From: JACQHJ01 sp964624955
GTDB lineage: Bacteria > Patescibacteriota > Microgenomatia > Levybacterales > UBA12049
Direction: 5' to 3'
Length of the DNA stretch: 46,643 bases
Assembly (NCBI GenBank): GCA_964624955.1
Contig: CAZUZF010000002.1
Coordinates: forward strand, 1-46,643
The notes beneath the pieces are model-generated. The model was not told the origin of the DNA and searched no databases. It saw nothing but the letters and a program-made list of their open reading frames with translations. Below are positions 18,877 through 27,426 of this stretch, piece by piece. The translations under genes were made by a program, and so were the position numbers. Numbering within the stretch: position 1 is the stretch's first letter; each line of letters starts with the position of its first letter.

Positions 18877-19796
18877 TTTGAATAGTTTTCTGTAGCCTTT
18901 TTATCAGAAAGTATAAACATTCTTTTGTTATTATAGCGTGATTTTAATATTTTGGGAAACATTAAAAGTGCTTTTATAAATCCAAGATAAAAAGCAAAAT
19001 CTAAGGAAACTGCAGTTTTTACAAAGTGGTAGGGAAGCCACAAGAAATGTTTAATTAAAAGGTCAGTGTCTGTTAAGTTAGTCCACACAAAGATAAACTG
19101 ATTTCTATAAGCAATAGTTTTGATATTAAATGGAGAAAATCTTTTTTTGATCACTCCCTTTTCATGTTCATGAAACATAACGCTTTTTTTCTCAAATAAA
19201 ACCTTATACCCTGCCTTTTGCGCCCTGTAGGATAGGTCAATATCCTCCCAGTAAAATGGATTATATAATTTATTAAGTCCTCCCAAAAGCTCCCAAGTTT
19301 TTTTTCTGAATGCTCCGCTTCCAGCGGAAACCCAAAGAGTATCAGAAAGATCAACTTCTCCTCTACTATGCACCAAAAATCCTCTTTTCCAAGACCCAAT
19401 GCCCCTGCCACGAAGAACAATACTTTCTTCCTCAATGCTTTTATCCATACAGCCTACTGCAAAAAACTTCTCGTTACTAAAATGTGAGATAAGGGGATCT
19501 AAAAAACCTTTCTCCGGGTAAACATCTGTATTTAAAAGAATTAAAATCTCTCCACTTGCTTTCTCTACTCCCCTATCAACAGTTTCGGAAAAACCCACAT
19601 TTTTTGGATTTATAAAAAGCTTTATTTGTGGAAACTTTTTTATTACATTTATTGAATCGTCATCTGACCCATCATCCACTATGATTACCTCTGTTTTTCC
19701 CTTTTTATAACTATCGAGTTCTTTGAATAGTTTGGGTAGATTTTTTGATAAAAGCTGTCCTCCGTTAAAATTGGGAATAACTACGCTTAAATTCAT
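18873..19796 (-). CDS. GT2 glycosyltransferase, rhamnosyltransferase (WbbL)-like
   Basis: A 307-residue GT2 protein. It has VVIPNFNG (residues 5-12), IVDDGSDDDS (39-48), the donor-site LLNTDVYP (87-94), a SAGSGAFRKK region, and the FYWEDIDLSYRAQKAGYKV segment with the ED catalytic-base motif found in WbbL-type rhamnosyltransferases. The C-terminal part carries hydrophobic stretches after NQFIF that probably lie on the membrane. It is predicted to add a sugar from a nucleotide donor to a lipid-linked glycan in the cytoplasm. The actual sugar (rhamnose or another) is not fixed by sequence. The start lies 2 bases after the stop of the YfhO-like gene. Confidence 0.83.
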   Translation of the reverse strand: MNLSVVIPNFNGGQLLSKNLPKLFKELDSYKKGKTEVIIVDDGSDDDSINVIKKFPQIKLFINPKNVGFSETVDRGVEKASGEILILLNTDVYPEKGFLDPLISHFSNEKFFAVGCMDKSIEEESIVLRGRGIGSWKRGFLVHSRGEVDLSDTLWVSAGSGAFRKKTWELLGGLNKLYNPFYWEDIDLSYRAQKAGYKVLFEKKSVMFHEHEKGVIKKRFSPFNIKTIAYRNQFIFVWTNLTDTDLLIKHFLWLPYHFVKTAVSLDFAFYLGFIKALLMFPKILKSRYNNKRMFILSDKKATENYSK

Positions 19797-19798
19797 AT

Positions 19799-22060
19799 CT
19801 AAAATAGATTATCATAAAATATAATCTTATGCTCTCCCCCTGGCACTACAATTCCCCTGAAATTGTAATCCGTTAAATAAATTTTCGTTAGCTTCCCATC
19901 TATTGTCGCTTTCCAAGTAGGATAAAAGCTGTCAGATAAGATCAAAAATCCATCCTCATCGTTTTGGGTTGATATCTCTACCCTTCTTTCTTCATACTTT
20001 GTAATCATTGCCTTGCCTACTTTCCAGTTTTTTGAAACTAATCTAGAATCTTCCCCTTCAACAACTGCTGTTAGTTTAAATGAGAATTTACCATCAAACA
20101 TTAGATTAATAGCTTCCTTTTTATTATTAGCAGTTATTGTTTTTTCTACAAAAAATACTCTTTCAAAAAAAGTAGGATTTTTATAAACCTTTGTAGCTTT
20201 CTCCTCAAAAACTTTATCAAACCCAGGTATATTTAATTCTTCAAAACTAACTATATATTTAACTCCCATTAGGCTAAAGATGGGAGACAAATATCCTTGG
20301 GGCGTTATTATCCTGTTAAAACCAAAAGGAGGGTTTATATCCGGTTTATTTCTTCCAATAGCTGCCATAAGTTCTCCGTATCTTTGAAGATATAAAGGAT
20401 CATAGCCATCAATGCTTTGGAGTTTGTACATTATTGAAAAATTTGGAGGGAAAATTCTTGAATCTGTCTCCATCAACCTGTTATTACCTAAGTTTTTGGT
20501 AAGAAAAGAGATTGTTTTTGTTTTTGGATACAAATATTTCGCATTTGTAAAAGGAAGAAATTTCCAACCAAATCTAAAAAGATCAAATATTAAAAGCCCA
20601 ATAATTAGATATGGAAAAACTTTAACGATTTTAGGACTTAATTTAATTTTGTCTTTTAAGTAAAAACTAATTAGGAAGACTAAGGAAATAGTAAATAAAA
20701 CTGTTGGAAATATTAAATTTCTTTTGGATACTGCCAAGTCTTGGGAAGATATAAGATTAAATGCACCACCTAGAATAAAACCCCATGTTGATAAGATAGC
20801 AATTAAAACCAAAATCAAAACAGTTAATATCTTTTTTATATTTTTTTGTTTAAAATACAAATCCAATCCAAATGCAGCAAGAATACTAAGCGCAAAATCA
20901 ATAACAAACATAAGCCTTGTGGGCTGCGACGTTGATAAAAATGGTATTGAAAGCTTATAGGGAAGGGTTGAAATAAAATTAGGTAAAGCAAATACTAAAG
21001 AGACTACCAAAAGAAAAGTAAAAAAATAGGTATTTTTTTCTCTTCTGAAAAATATTGCAAAAATTGCCAAAATTAAGCCTATTATCCCCACATATCCAAT
21101 AAACTCCCCGTAATTGAAAATGCCAAAATAATTAAGAGTTGCTGGGTTTCCAAAAAAATCAGGAAATAAAAATTGGATAACATTTTGAATTGGAATAAAC
21201 CATCCTGGATCTGACCACTGTGCCAAGTCTGCGTTTCTTGCCGAAAGCCTAATAAACTGTAAGGTAGAAACCCATTGTAAACTAGTTATTAGCAAAAATA
21301 AAATAATCCAAACTCCAAACGACAATAAAGTTTTAATTCGCCTATCCTTCTCAAACCACCTATAAATAAAATACAATGTACTTACTATCCATACATAAAA
21401 AAATATCTGCAAATGTCCAGCGAAAAAAGAAAAAGTCAAAGCCAAAGTCAAAAAGATAAACCATTTAAGTTTTATGGTTTTTTCTATAAATATTTTATCT
21501 ATTAAATAAAGTATAAAAGGAAGCCATAATGCCGTATTTATGATATTTCCCCAATACATCCAGGCAATTGAAAAACCGCAGAATGCAAAAATTATTGCCC
21601 CAAATAGACTTGACGCTTTGGTTAATTTTAAATTGTTTAAATAGATAAATATAAAAATTGCAGCAAGTAAGGGTTGAATAAAAATAAAAAAAGTCCAGGA
21701 AAGATGAAAAGGTAAAACAAAAAATAGCAAATTAAACGGGTAAAAAACCCCTGATTGAAAATTAGCTAAATGGGGAGTGCCTGAAAAATTATATGGATTC
21801 CAAAGGGGCAACTGAAGCTTTTTTTCAAGATCAATTGTTAAGCTTTTCCATGGAATTTGCTGTCTAATTGGGTCTGTAATTAAAAAGTTTTTAAAAGGTA
21901 TTCCTCTTGGATAATTTTTTGCATAGTAGTCTTTGTAAGGATGATATAGACCTACAATCGTATCAGAAGGAATAGGAAGATTGCCTCTTATAATTGTGTC
22001 TTTAAAAAATAAAGAAACTATTATAAAGATGAGAGATAAAAACAATAATTTTACTTTCAT
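19799..22060 (-). CDS. YfhO-like polytopic membrane protein lacking its last helix
   Basis: A 753-residue membrane protein of the YfhO family. It has the opening DPIRQQIPWK (residues 63-72), then LPLWNPYNFSGTPHLANFQS (84-103) and many membrane helices. The C-terminal outside module starts FYPTWKATIDG (712-722). YfhO in Firmicutes is linked to glycosylation of lipoteichoic acid; this family is regarded as GT-C-like. The two other copies here (23423-25762 and 33736-36120) continue past this module into a final hydrophobic helix, whereas this one stops right after HKIIFYDNLF. The stop is followed at once by the next gene's start, so no remnant of the helix is present. It overlaps the GT4 gene by 4 bases. 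Confidence 0.82.
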   Translation of the reverse strand: MKVKLLFLSLIFIIVSLFFKDTIIRGNLPIPSDTIVGLYHPYKDYYAKNYPRGIPFKNFLITDPIRQQIPWKSLTIDLEKKLQLPLWNPYNFSGTPHLANFQSGVFYPFNLLFFVLPFHLSWTFFIFIQPLLAAIFIFIYLNNLKLTKASSLFGAIIFAFCGFSIAWMYWGNIINTALWLPFILYLIDKIFIEKTIKLKWFIFLTLALTFSFFAGHLQIFFYVWIVSTLYFIYRWFEKDRRIKTLLSFGVWIILFLLITSLQWVSTLQFIRLSARNADLAQWSDPGWFIPIQNVIQFLFPDFFGNPATLNYFGIFNYGEFIGYVGIIGLILAIFAIFFRREKNTYFFTFLLVVSLVFALPNFISTLPYKLSIPFLSTSQPTRLMFVIDFALSILAAFGLDLYFKQKNIKKILTVLILVLIAILSTWGFILGGAFNLISSQDLAVSKRNLIFPTVLFTISLVFLISFYLKDKIKLSPKIVKVFPYLIIGLLIFDLFRFGWKFLPFTNAKYLYPKTKTISFLTKNLGNNRLMETDSRIFPPNFSIMYKLQSIDGYDPLYLQRYGELMAAIGRNKPDINPPFGFNRIITPQGYLSPIFSLMGVKYIVSFEELNIPGFDKVFEEKATKVYKNPTFFERVFFVEKTITANNKKEAINLMFDGKFSFKLTAVVEGEDSRLVSKNWKVGKAMITKYEERRVEISTQNDEDGFLILSDSFYPTWKATIDGKLTKIYLTDYNFRGIVVPGGEHKIIFYDNLF

Positions 22061-23136
22061 TGACTAAATATATTGATAATTTTTTGACAAAACGAATCTG
22101 TAGAAAACTTTTGGGCTTGTTTTAGTGCATTTTGGGAAAGCCTATTATAAAGTTTTTCATCGTTTGTAACCAAAAAAGTTTTTTCAATAAATTCTATGGC
22201 ATTTGTCCATAAGAATCCTCCTTCGTAATTCTGCACTATCTCTTTTTGTCCCCCTGCATCAATTACAATGGGTACTAGTCCATTTAACATTGCTTCAACT
22301 GTTGTTATTCCAAAATGTTCCGCCCTCTCTGGATGAGTTATCAAATCTTCATCAACACCTGCTGCATGCCAGTAAATTTTTGCTTTTTTGTATTCTTCTA
22401 ACAACTCTTTGTAGGAAATATTTTCCAAAACTGTAATTGGGTATTTACCGATACTTTTTTTGAGATCATCTACAAATTGTCTATCACCATCAAGAAAACT
22501 AACTACCAAATAAAACTTCCAATTTTTTAAACCCTCATCACACATTTTTTTGAAAACGTCAATCATAAATTCCTGTTTTTTAACACTTGTTCCGTTTGGA
22601 AATCTTCCATATCTTCCAACATTTAAAATAATATTTTGCTTATCTTTAAAGTTTACTTTTGGCATTTTGGATTTAAAATATGTTGGGGGGTACAAAACTA
22701 CGCTTTCAGTGTTTAGTTTTTTATCTATATACTCTTTGGTAAAATTGGAGTTGCAGATTATTTTTTTAATTCTTCTTATTTTTTGTTTTTGTAAAAAAGA
22801 GGTGGTATTTATCCATTCAATGGGAAATTGGAAATGAACAAAAAGATCACAGGCTACAAAAGGAAGGCTCCCATCACTTAGGAAAAATATGGCATCATAT
22901 TTTTTAGTTTCAGAAAATCTTTTGAGGGTTGAAACCTCTTGGTTGAAAATATTTGGGACAAGACTTACTTTGGACAAATCAATACCAAATTTTTTATGGG
23001 CAAGTCTTAGAACATTATTCTCATCCCAAAAGACAAAAACTTCATACTTGGATGATAGGCAGGAGGAAGCTGTAAGCATGTATTTTTCTCCACCACCTAA
23101 AGTATCAAGGTATGGATCATATATACCTATTCTCAT
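22057..23136 (-). CDS. GT4 glycosyltransferase, ALG11-like
   Basis: A 359-residue GT-B enzyme. The GGGEKY motif (residues 14-19) after the first strand and the donor-site EHFGITTVE (273-281), followed by PIVIDAGGQKEIV, match the ALG11-type group of GT4. That group adds mannose from GDP-mannose to lipid-linked glycans. A frame upstream opens at a TTG at 23208, but the first Rossmann strand (MRIGIYDP) starts at the ATG at 23136, which is chosen here. It is the first gene of the minus-strand run that continues to base 1. A TAGAAT at 23144-23149 lies 7 bases before this ATG and could be the -10 box of a near-leaderless promoter. Bacterial members may use other sugars. Confidence 0.85.
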   Translation of the reverse strand: MRIGIYDPYLDTLGGGEKYMLTASSCLSSKYEVFVFWDENNVLRLAHKKFGIDLSKVSLVPNIFNQEVSTLKRFSETKKYDAIFFLSDGSLPFVACDLFVHFQFPIEWINTTSFLQKQKIRRIKKIICNSNFTKEYIDKKLNTESVVLYPPTYFKSKMPKVNFKDKQNIILNVGRYGRFPNGTSVKKQEFMIDVFKKMCDEGLKNWKFYLVVSFLDGDRQFVDDLKKSIGKYPITVLENISYKELLEEYKKAKIYWHAAGVDEDLITHPERAEHFGITTVEAMLNGLVPIVIDAGGQKEIVQNYEGGFLWTNAIEFIEKTFLVTNDEKLYNRLSQNALKQAQKFSTDSFCQKIINIFSQ

Positions 23137-23143
23137 TAACTTT

Positions 23144-23149
23144 ATTCTA
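23144..23149 (-). promoter_or_regulatory. Weak -10 candidate for the 23-kb glycan operon
   Basis: The minus strand has TAGAAT ending 7 bases before the ATG at 23136, at the head of the gene run that extends to base 1. No good -35 box lies 16-18 bases upstream. The spacing resembles the leaderless promoters found elsewhere in this window, and divergent transcription from this 81-base gap requires some promoter, but the site itself is weak. Confidence 0.35.
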
Positions 23150-23166
23150 CCAAGTTTAACTGTAGA

Positions 23167-23195
23167 TTGCATATTTGAAAAGTACAATATATAAT
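23167..23195 (+). promoter_or_regulatory. Sigma70-type promoter of the DUF5652 gene
   Basis: TTGCAT (23167-23172), a 17-base spacer and a perfect TATAAT (23190-23195) lie upstream of the plus-strand gene at 23218. Transcription would begin near 23202, giving a leader of about 16 bases without a Shine-Dalgarno sequence. This is the best promoter in the gap between the two divergently arranged genes. Confidence 0.7.
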
Positions 23196-23217
23196 TATTT
23201 ATACGCAAACAAAAAGT

Positions 23218-23445
23218 ATGCCAAATTCATTAGATTATCCGTCAATTCTTTTTTTTGGAGTTTATCTTTGGTCAATTTTTTGGAAAGGTTTGGCTTTATG
23301 GAGAGCCGCAAACCTAAAACAAAGAAACTGGTTTGTTGGCCTCCTTATTTTAAATACCATTGGAATTGTTGAAATTGCTTATCTTTTTTTCTTTGCCAAA
23401 AAGAAAATGACTTTAGCAGAACTTAAATTTTGGGAAACAAAATAA
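23218..23445 (+). CDS. Small DUF5652-type membrane protein
   Basis: A 75-residue protein with two hydrophobic helices separated by a basic loop: ILFFGVYLWSIFWKGLALW, then RAANLKQRNWFVGLLILNTIGI. It ends in a charged tail. The LWSxFWKGLALWRAA and LLxLNTxGIxEI segments are the hallmark of DUF5652, a small family of unknown function that is common in CPR bacteria. It is the only plus-strand protein gene in the window. It has its own sigma70 promoter and its last 23 bases overlap, tail to tail, the end of the YfhO-like gene at 23423. The frame is supported by the recognisable family pattern. It might be an envelope or membrane-associated helper; no function can be assigned. Confidence 0.85.
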   Translation: MPNSLDYPSILFFGVYLWSIFWKGLALWRAANLKQRNWFVGLLILNTIGIVEIAYLFFFAKKKMTLAELKFWETK

Positions 23446-25762
23446 ACCTTCTTTTTAATAAAGATCCTGCCAATATTAATATTAGCCCCAAAAGACCCAA
23501 TACCAAGCCTAACTTAAAAGATAGAGGATCGTAAACAAATTTGACAATATGTTGCCCTTTTGGAACAAGTACAGATCTAAATGTAAAATCAGACCTGTAG
23601 ATTTCGGAAAGCTTTCCATCCACATATGCTTTCCATCCGGGATAAAAGGAATCTGATAAAAACAATAGAGAATTACCATTAGATTTTGTACTTATTACAA
23701 CTTCGCTTGGTAAATATTTATAAATATCCGCAGATCCAGTTTGCATATTAAGTTTAACCAATGGATCTTTCTCTAAAACTACTGTTTTAGTTAAATCTAA
23801 ATCCTCTAAAAACATCGTGTTTATTATCTCCTGCGGGTCATTTTGCACTTTATAGCCACTTGCCAAATATACTCTTTTGAAAACCTTTAAGTTTTCATAT
23901 ATTTGATATACACCGTCGTCATAAATGAGCTTAAATTCATCTGGATAATTATAGAAAGGAAATACCCAGGAGTTACGTCCATCTGCGATTTTGTGAACAA
24001 AATATTTTACTCCCAATAAATTTAAGAATTGTCTTGAATATAAGCCTTGTCTTGGGAACGAAACAACGGATCTAAAAGAATTTTCTACATCTGCGTTTTT
24101 TGCAGATTGTATAAACTGGCCGTATCTTTGATTATAAACTGCATCATAACCTTCAATAGAAGAAAGTTTATAATATATCGTTGCCTCTCCTCCTAAATTT
24201 CCAAAAACTCTTTGGTAACCGCTAATTTCCCTAAACTTATCTACCACAGAAACAAACGGAAAGACTAGATTTTTAGGGGAAAATTCTTGCCATTTTATTG
24301 CAAATCTTAAAAGATCAAAAGAAACTAGTAAAATAAGAACTAAAGGAACAAAAACTAAAAGTTTATTGGATTTTTTAACTTTAGTTAAGGTCAAAAACAA
24401 AATTACAAAACCAATCAAACTTATCAAAAGAATACTTGGTAAAATTAGATTTTGTCTTGCAATGATAATTTTGTCTATTGACATAAAAAGCTTAAGCACC
24501 ACCACAACCCACATCAGCAAAAATATAAAAGCGCAAAAGCCTGTCCAATAAATTATTTTTTTTAAATTTTTAGATAAATCATCCATTAAATACTCAAAGC
24601 CAAATGCACCTAAAACAGCAATTGAAAAACTAAATAAAACAATTATCCTACTTGCTGCACTGGTTGAAAGAACGGGAATTTTAAGCATTACTATTAAATC
24701 TACAATTGGGGATTGAAAAGAAAGTAAGATTGCAAGTATTGCCGTAAACACAAAAAACCAAACTTTTTTAAACTTTCCGCTAAAAAATATATATAAAGCT
24801 AAAATGATAGTTAAAGTCCCACTAAAACCATTCCACTCCGCATAATGTCCAAACCAATCGTTTCTTGTAACAGGATTTCCGAAAATATCAGGAGCAAAAA
24901 ATGTTGCCATATATCCCCATGGGATTACTTCAATTGTTTGGAAAATACCACTTCGCAAAGATTGCGTGTATGCCTCAATTGATGGAAGAATTTGTGGCAT
25001 AGATAAAAGTACTCCAAAGAGAAAATAAAAAAAAGTATAGGCAAAAAGTTTTTTGTCTTTGACTAAGAATAATTTATAAAATAAATACATTACAACAAAA
25101 AGGGAAAAATATAAACTAATCTGAAAATGTCCGCTGAAAAATGAAAGAGGAACTGTAATAGAAAGCAAAAATAAATATTTAAATTGTTTTTTAACATAAA
25201 ACTTTTCTATTGCAAATAGGCTAAGGGGCAAAAAGACAATTGCGTATCCTAAAGTCTCATACCCCATCCATGTCGTTATAAATCCACAAAACATAAAAGA
25301 GATAGAGCCCAAAGTTGAAGACACTTGTTTTAAGTTTAAACTCCTTAGATATAAATACATAAATACTCCCGCCATTAAAGGTTGCAGTAAAACAGCAATA
25401 CTCCATGCATCTATAAAAGGGAGTATTAAGAATATTAGATTAAGGGGAGTTAGCACCGCTGATTGATAGTTGGCAAGATGGGCTGTTCCTGAAAAACTAT
25501 AAGGATTCCATAAGGGCAGTATTCCTTGTTTTAGAGAATCTATTGTAAGAGTCTTCCAAGGGAAAATTTGCGATATAACATCTGGCATTGCGTTATTCTT
25601 AACTGGACTGCCAAAACCTGGGTATGCATTCCATGGAGCAAAAAAGTTTACCTGATAAGTTGCCGAAAAAGGTATTTTATTTTGAAAAAAATAGGGAGTA
25701 GAAAAAACAAACCAAACACAAACTATAAATATAATTGGCCAAAATATTTTTAATAATTTCAT
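23423..25762 (-). CDS. YfhO-like polytopic membrane protein
   Basis: A 779-residue membrane protein. It has DVISQIFPWK (residues 61-70), LPLWNPYSFSGTAHLANYQS (82-101) and about a dozen helices. The C-terminal module starts FYPGWKAYVDG (706-716) and is followed by a final hydrophobic helix (about 747-765) and a basic end. All YfhO landmarks are intact, and it is probably a GT-C-like enzyme or a partner that decorates an outside polymer. It is the last gene of the run that starts at 37643 and its 3' end overlaps the convergent DUF5652 gene. A 7-base gap separates it from the GT2 gene upstream. Confidence 0.85.
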   Translation of the reverse strand: MKLLKIFWPIIFIVCVWFVFSTPYFFQNKIPFSATYQVNFFAPWNAYPGFGSPVKNNAMPDVISQIFPWKTLTIDSLKQGILPLWNPYSFSGTAHLANYQSAVLTPLNLIFLILPFIDAWSIAVLLQPLMAGVFMYLYLRSLNLKQVSSTLGSISFMFCGFITTWMGYETLGYAIVFLPLSLFAIEKFYVKKQFKYLFLLSITVPLSFFSGHFQISLYFSLFVVMYLFYKLFLVKDKKLFAYTFFYFLFGVLLSMPQILPSIEAYTQSLRSGIFQTIEVIPWGYMATFFAPDIFGNPVTRNDWFGHYAEWNGFSGTLTIILALYIFFSGKFKKVWFFVFTAILAILLSFQSPIVDLIVMLKIPVLSTSAASRIIVLFSFSIAVLGAFGFEYLMDDLSKNLKKIIYWTGFCAFIFLLMWVVVVLKLFMSIDKIIIARQNLILPSILLISLIGFVILFLTLTKVKKSNKLLVFVPLVLILLVSFDLLRFAIKWQEFSPKNLVFPFVSVVDKFREISGYQRVFGNLGGEATIYYKLSSIEGYDAVYNQRYGQFIQSAKNADVENSFRSVVSFPRQGLYSRQFLNLLGVKYFVHKIADGRNSWVFPFYNYPDEFKLIYDDGVYQIYENLKVFKRVYLASGYKVQNDPQEIINTMFLEDLDLTKTVVLEKDPLVKLNMQTGSADIYKYLPSEVVISTKSNGNSLLFLSDSFYPGWKAYVDGKLSEIYRSDFTFRSVLVPKGQHIVKFVYDPLSFKLGLVLGLLGLILILAGSLLKRRFILFPKI

Positions 25763-25769
25763 TGTAAAA

Positions 25770-26516
25770 TTAACTTTTAATTTTATTTTGTATTTCCCAA
25801 AGCTTTGCGTAAGTGATAAAGATACTAAAGGATTGGTAAATGCTTTCGATAAGACCTATTTGTTTTGCCTTAAAGCCCCTTTGAAAAATATATGATCTGA
25901 TAAATTCTGTAAGCATTACTCTTGGAATTCTCCACCACGAAACTAAAGGATGGTTTGCCCTAAAGCGTATTATTGCCTCAGTTTGGGACCAACTAATAGT
26001 TTTATTAACCATTGACTCCAAATCTCTATGGGTAAAATGCAACAGAAAACCTTCTAAAACATCAGTCTCCCCGCTAATTTTAGGGCTTTCGTGTATTTGA
26101 CCATCCCAGCCACTTAAATTTTTTTTTCTAAAAAGCCTTAATATTTTTTCAATGTAAGGCCACTGGTTAATACCAAGATAAAAGTTTTTTCTTTTTACAA
26201 AATATGAAAAAACTTCTCGATTTTGAATCACTTTTTGTATTTGGCTTTTTAAGCCTTCATCAACTCTTTCATCTGCATCTACATACAAAATCCATTCATT
26301 TTGAGCCCTTTTCAGACCCAAATTTCGAAGTTGGGAAAAATCCAAAGAATTACTTTTGTAAACTTTTGCCCCAAAACTTTCAGCTATCTGCGCTGTTTTG
26401 TCTGTTGAGTTATTGTCGACAACAATAATTTCATCGCAAAAAGACAAACTTTCAAGGCACTCCCCTATCATATCCTGTTCATTTTTTGCAATGATAACTG
26501 CCGAAATTTTACTCAT
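25770..26516 (-). CDS. GT2 glycosyltransferase, WaaE/KdtX-like
   Basis: A 248-residue GT2 protein. It has VIIAKNE (residues 7-13), IIVVDNNSTDKTAQIA (30-45), the metal-binding VDADERV (79-85), and a WDGQIHESP segment that corresponds to the acceptor-side H/E motif of the WaaE beta-1,4-glucosyltransferase group. There is no clear membrane span, although the C-terminal third is partly hydrophobic. Likely role: transfer of a hexose from a UDP-sugar to a membrane-bound acceptor on the inside. It is paralogous to 27427-28347 and to the N-terminal domain of the fusion protein at 2431-4710. It overlaps the upstream GT2 gene by 4 bases. Confidence 0.85.
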   Translation of the reverse strand: MSKISAVIIAKNEQDMIGECLESLSFCDEIIVVDNNSTDKTAQIAESFGAKVYKSNSLDFSQLRNLGLKRAQNEWILYVDADERVDEGLKSQIQKVIQNREVFSYFVKRKNFYLGINQWPYIEKILRLFRKKNLSGWDGQIHESPKISGETDVLEGFLLHFTHRDLESMVNKTISWSQTEAIIRFRANHPLVSWWRIPRVMLTEFIRSYIFQRGFKAKQIGLIESIYQSFSIFITYAKLWEIQNKIKS

Positions 26517-27421
26517 GTGTTTATATAACTTCCACTGCCAAGTTTATTTAGATAGAAGTCTCTTACTCCAGTTTTTTGCCACTTTCTTCCACTTAATAAT
26601 ATTTTCAGGCTTTGGCGTAAAAGTGCAATTTTTACCCTAAAACTTGCGTATCTAGAACCGAAAACCAACCTGTTCCTGGTAATATAATAGTCTTGAAGTT
26701 CAGAACCAGAACCTGTTGAGGCAGCATTTTTGTGCCAGAGTATTGCTTTTGACTCATAAATAATTTTAAACCCGTGTTTCTGCATGCGCATAGACAAATC
26801 CGCATCTTCGTAATATAGAAAAAATTTATCATCAAACATGCCAACCTTTTCGAAAACTTCTCTACTTACCATCATGCAGCAACCTGTTGTCACCTCGGTT
26901 TCTTCCCTTTTATCAAATTGTCCCCTATCCACCTCGTCAACTCCCCTGTGCTTTCCGATGACGTTTTTCCAATCAATAACTCCTCCTGCGTACCAAAACA
27001 CTTTTCCCAAATCTTCTGTTTCGTATCTGTCTTTATGAAACTCGTATCCTTTGGCAAAGTATATTTTAGGGCTTACCGCACCAACGCTATCTTTAAATGA
27101 ATTTAAAAGCTCAATTATTAAATTCTCGTCTGCAATTGTGTCATTATTTAAAACAACAATATAATCAGCGCTTTGTTCCAAGGCATATTTAATGCCAAAA
27201 TTTTGACCTCCTGAAAAACCAAGGTTTTTCCCAGAATACAGAATTTTTAAATCAAAATTTTTATATTCTTTGTTTGTTTCATATTTTTCTCTGGAACCGT
27301 TATCAATAACCACAACATAAAGGTCATAACCTTTCTTGTTTAGCTTTTCCAGACTTTCAAGACACTGACTTGTAGAAAGATTGTCGTTAAATGTGATAAG
27401 ACTTATAAAAACCTTTGGCAT
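26513..27421 (-). CDS. GT2 glycosyltransferase, rhamnosyltransferase (WbbL)-like
   Basis: A 302-residue GT2 protein. It has LITFND (residues 8-13), VVIDNGS (37-43), NLGFSGGQNFGI (66-77), the donor-site LNNDTI (91-96), a GGVIDW segment, TGCCMMVSREVFEKVG, and FLYYEDADLSMRMQKHGFK with the catalytic ED motif. This is the classic arrangement of dTDP-rhamnosyl-type transferases such as WbbL and GT2 enzymes of O-antigen clusters. It probably acts in the cytoplasm on a lipid-linked glycan. It differs clearly from the other WbbL-like copy at 18873-19796, so it is likely to make a different linkage. A 5-base gap separates it from the upstream gene. Confidence 0.86.
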   Translation of the reverse strand: MPKVFISLITFNDNLSTSQCLESLEKLNKKGYDLYVVVIDNGSREKYETNKEYKNFDLKILYSGKNLGFSGGQNFGIKYALEQSADYIVVLNNDTIADENLIIELLNSFKDSVGAVSPKIYFAKGYEFHKDRYETEDLGKVFWYAGGVIDWKNVIGKHRGVDEVDRGQFDKREETEVTTGCCMMVSREVFEKVGMFDDKFFLYYEDADLSMRMQKHGFKIIYESKAILWHKNAASTGSGSELQDYYITRNRLVFGSRYASFRVKIALLRQSLKILLSGRKWQKTGVRDFYLNKLGSGSYINT

Positions 27422-27426
27422 ATAGA

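Noticed and set aside
22061..22072. TATATT 6 bases before the ATG at 22060
   Set aside because: It has no -35 box and overlaps the end of the upstream gene in an operon; in DNA this AT-rich such hexamers are expected by chance.
23137..23208. Extended start (TTG at 23208) for the ALG11-like gene
   Set aside because: It would add 24 residues before the first Rossmann strand and run through the divergent promoter region.
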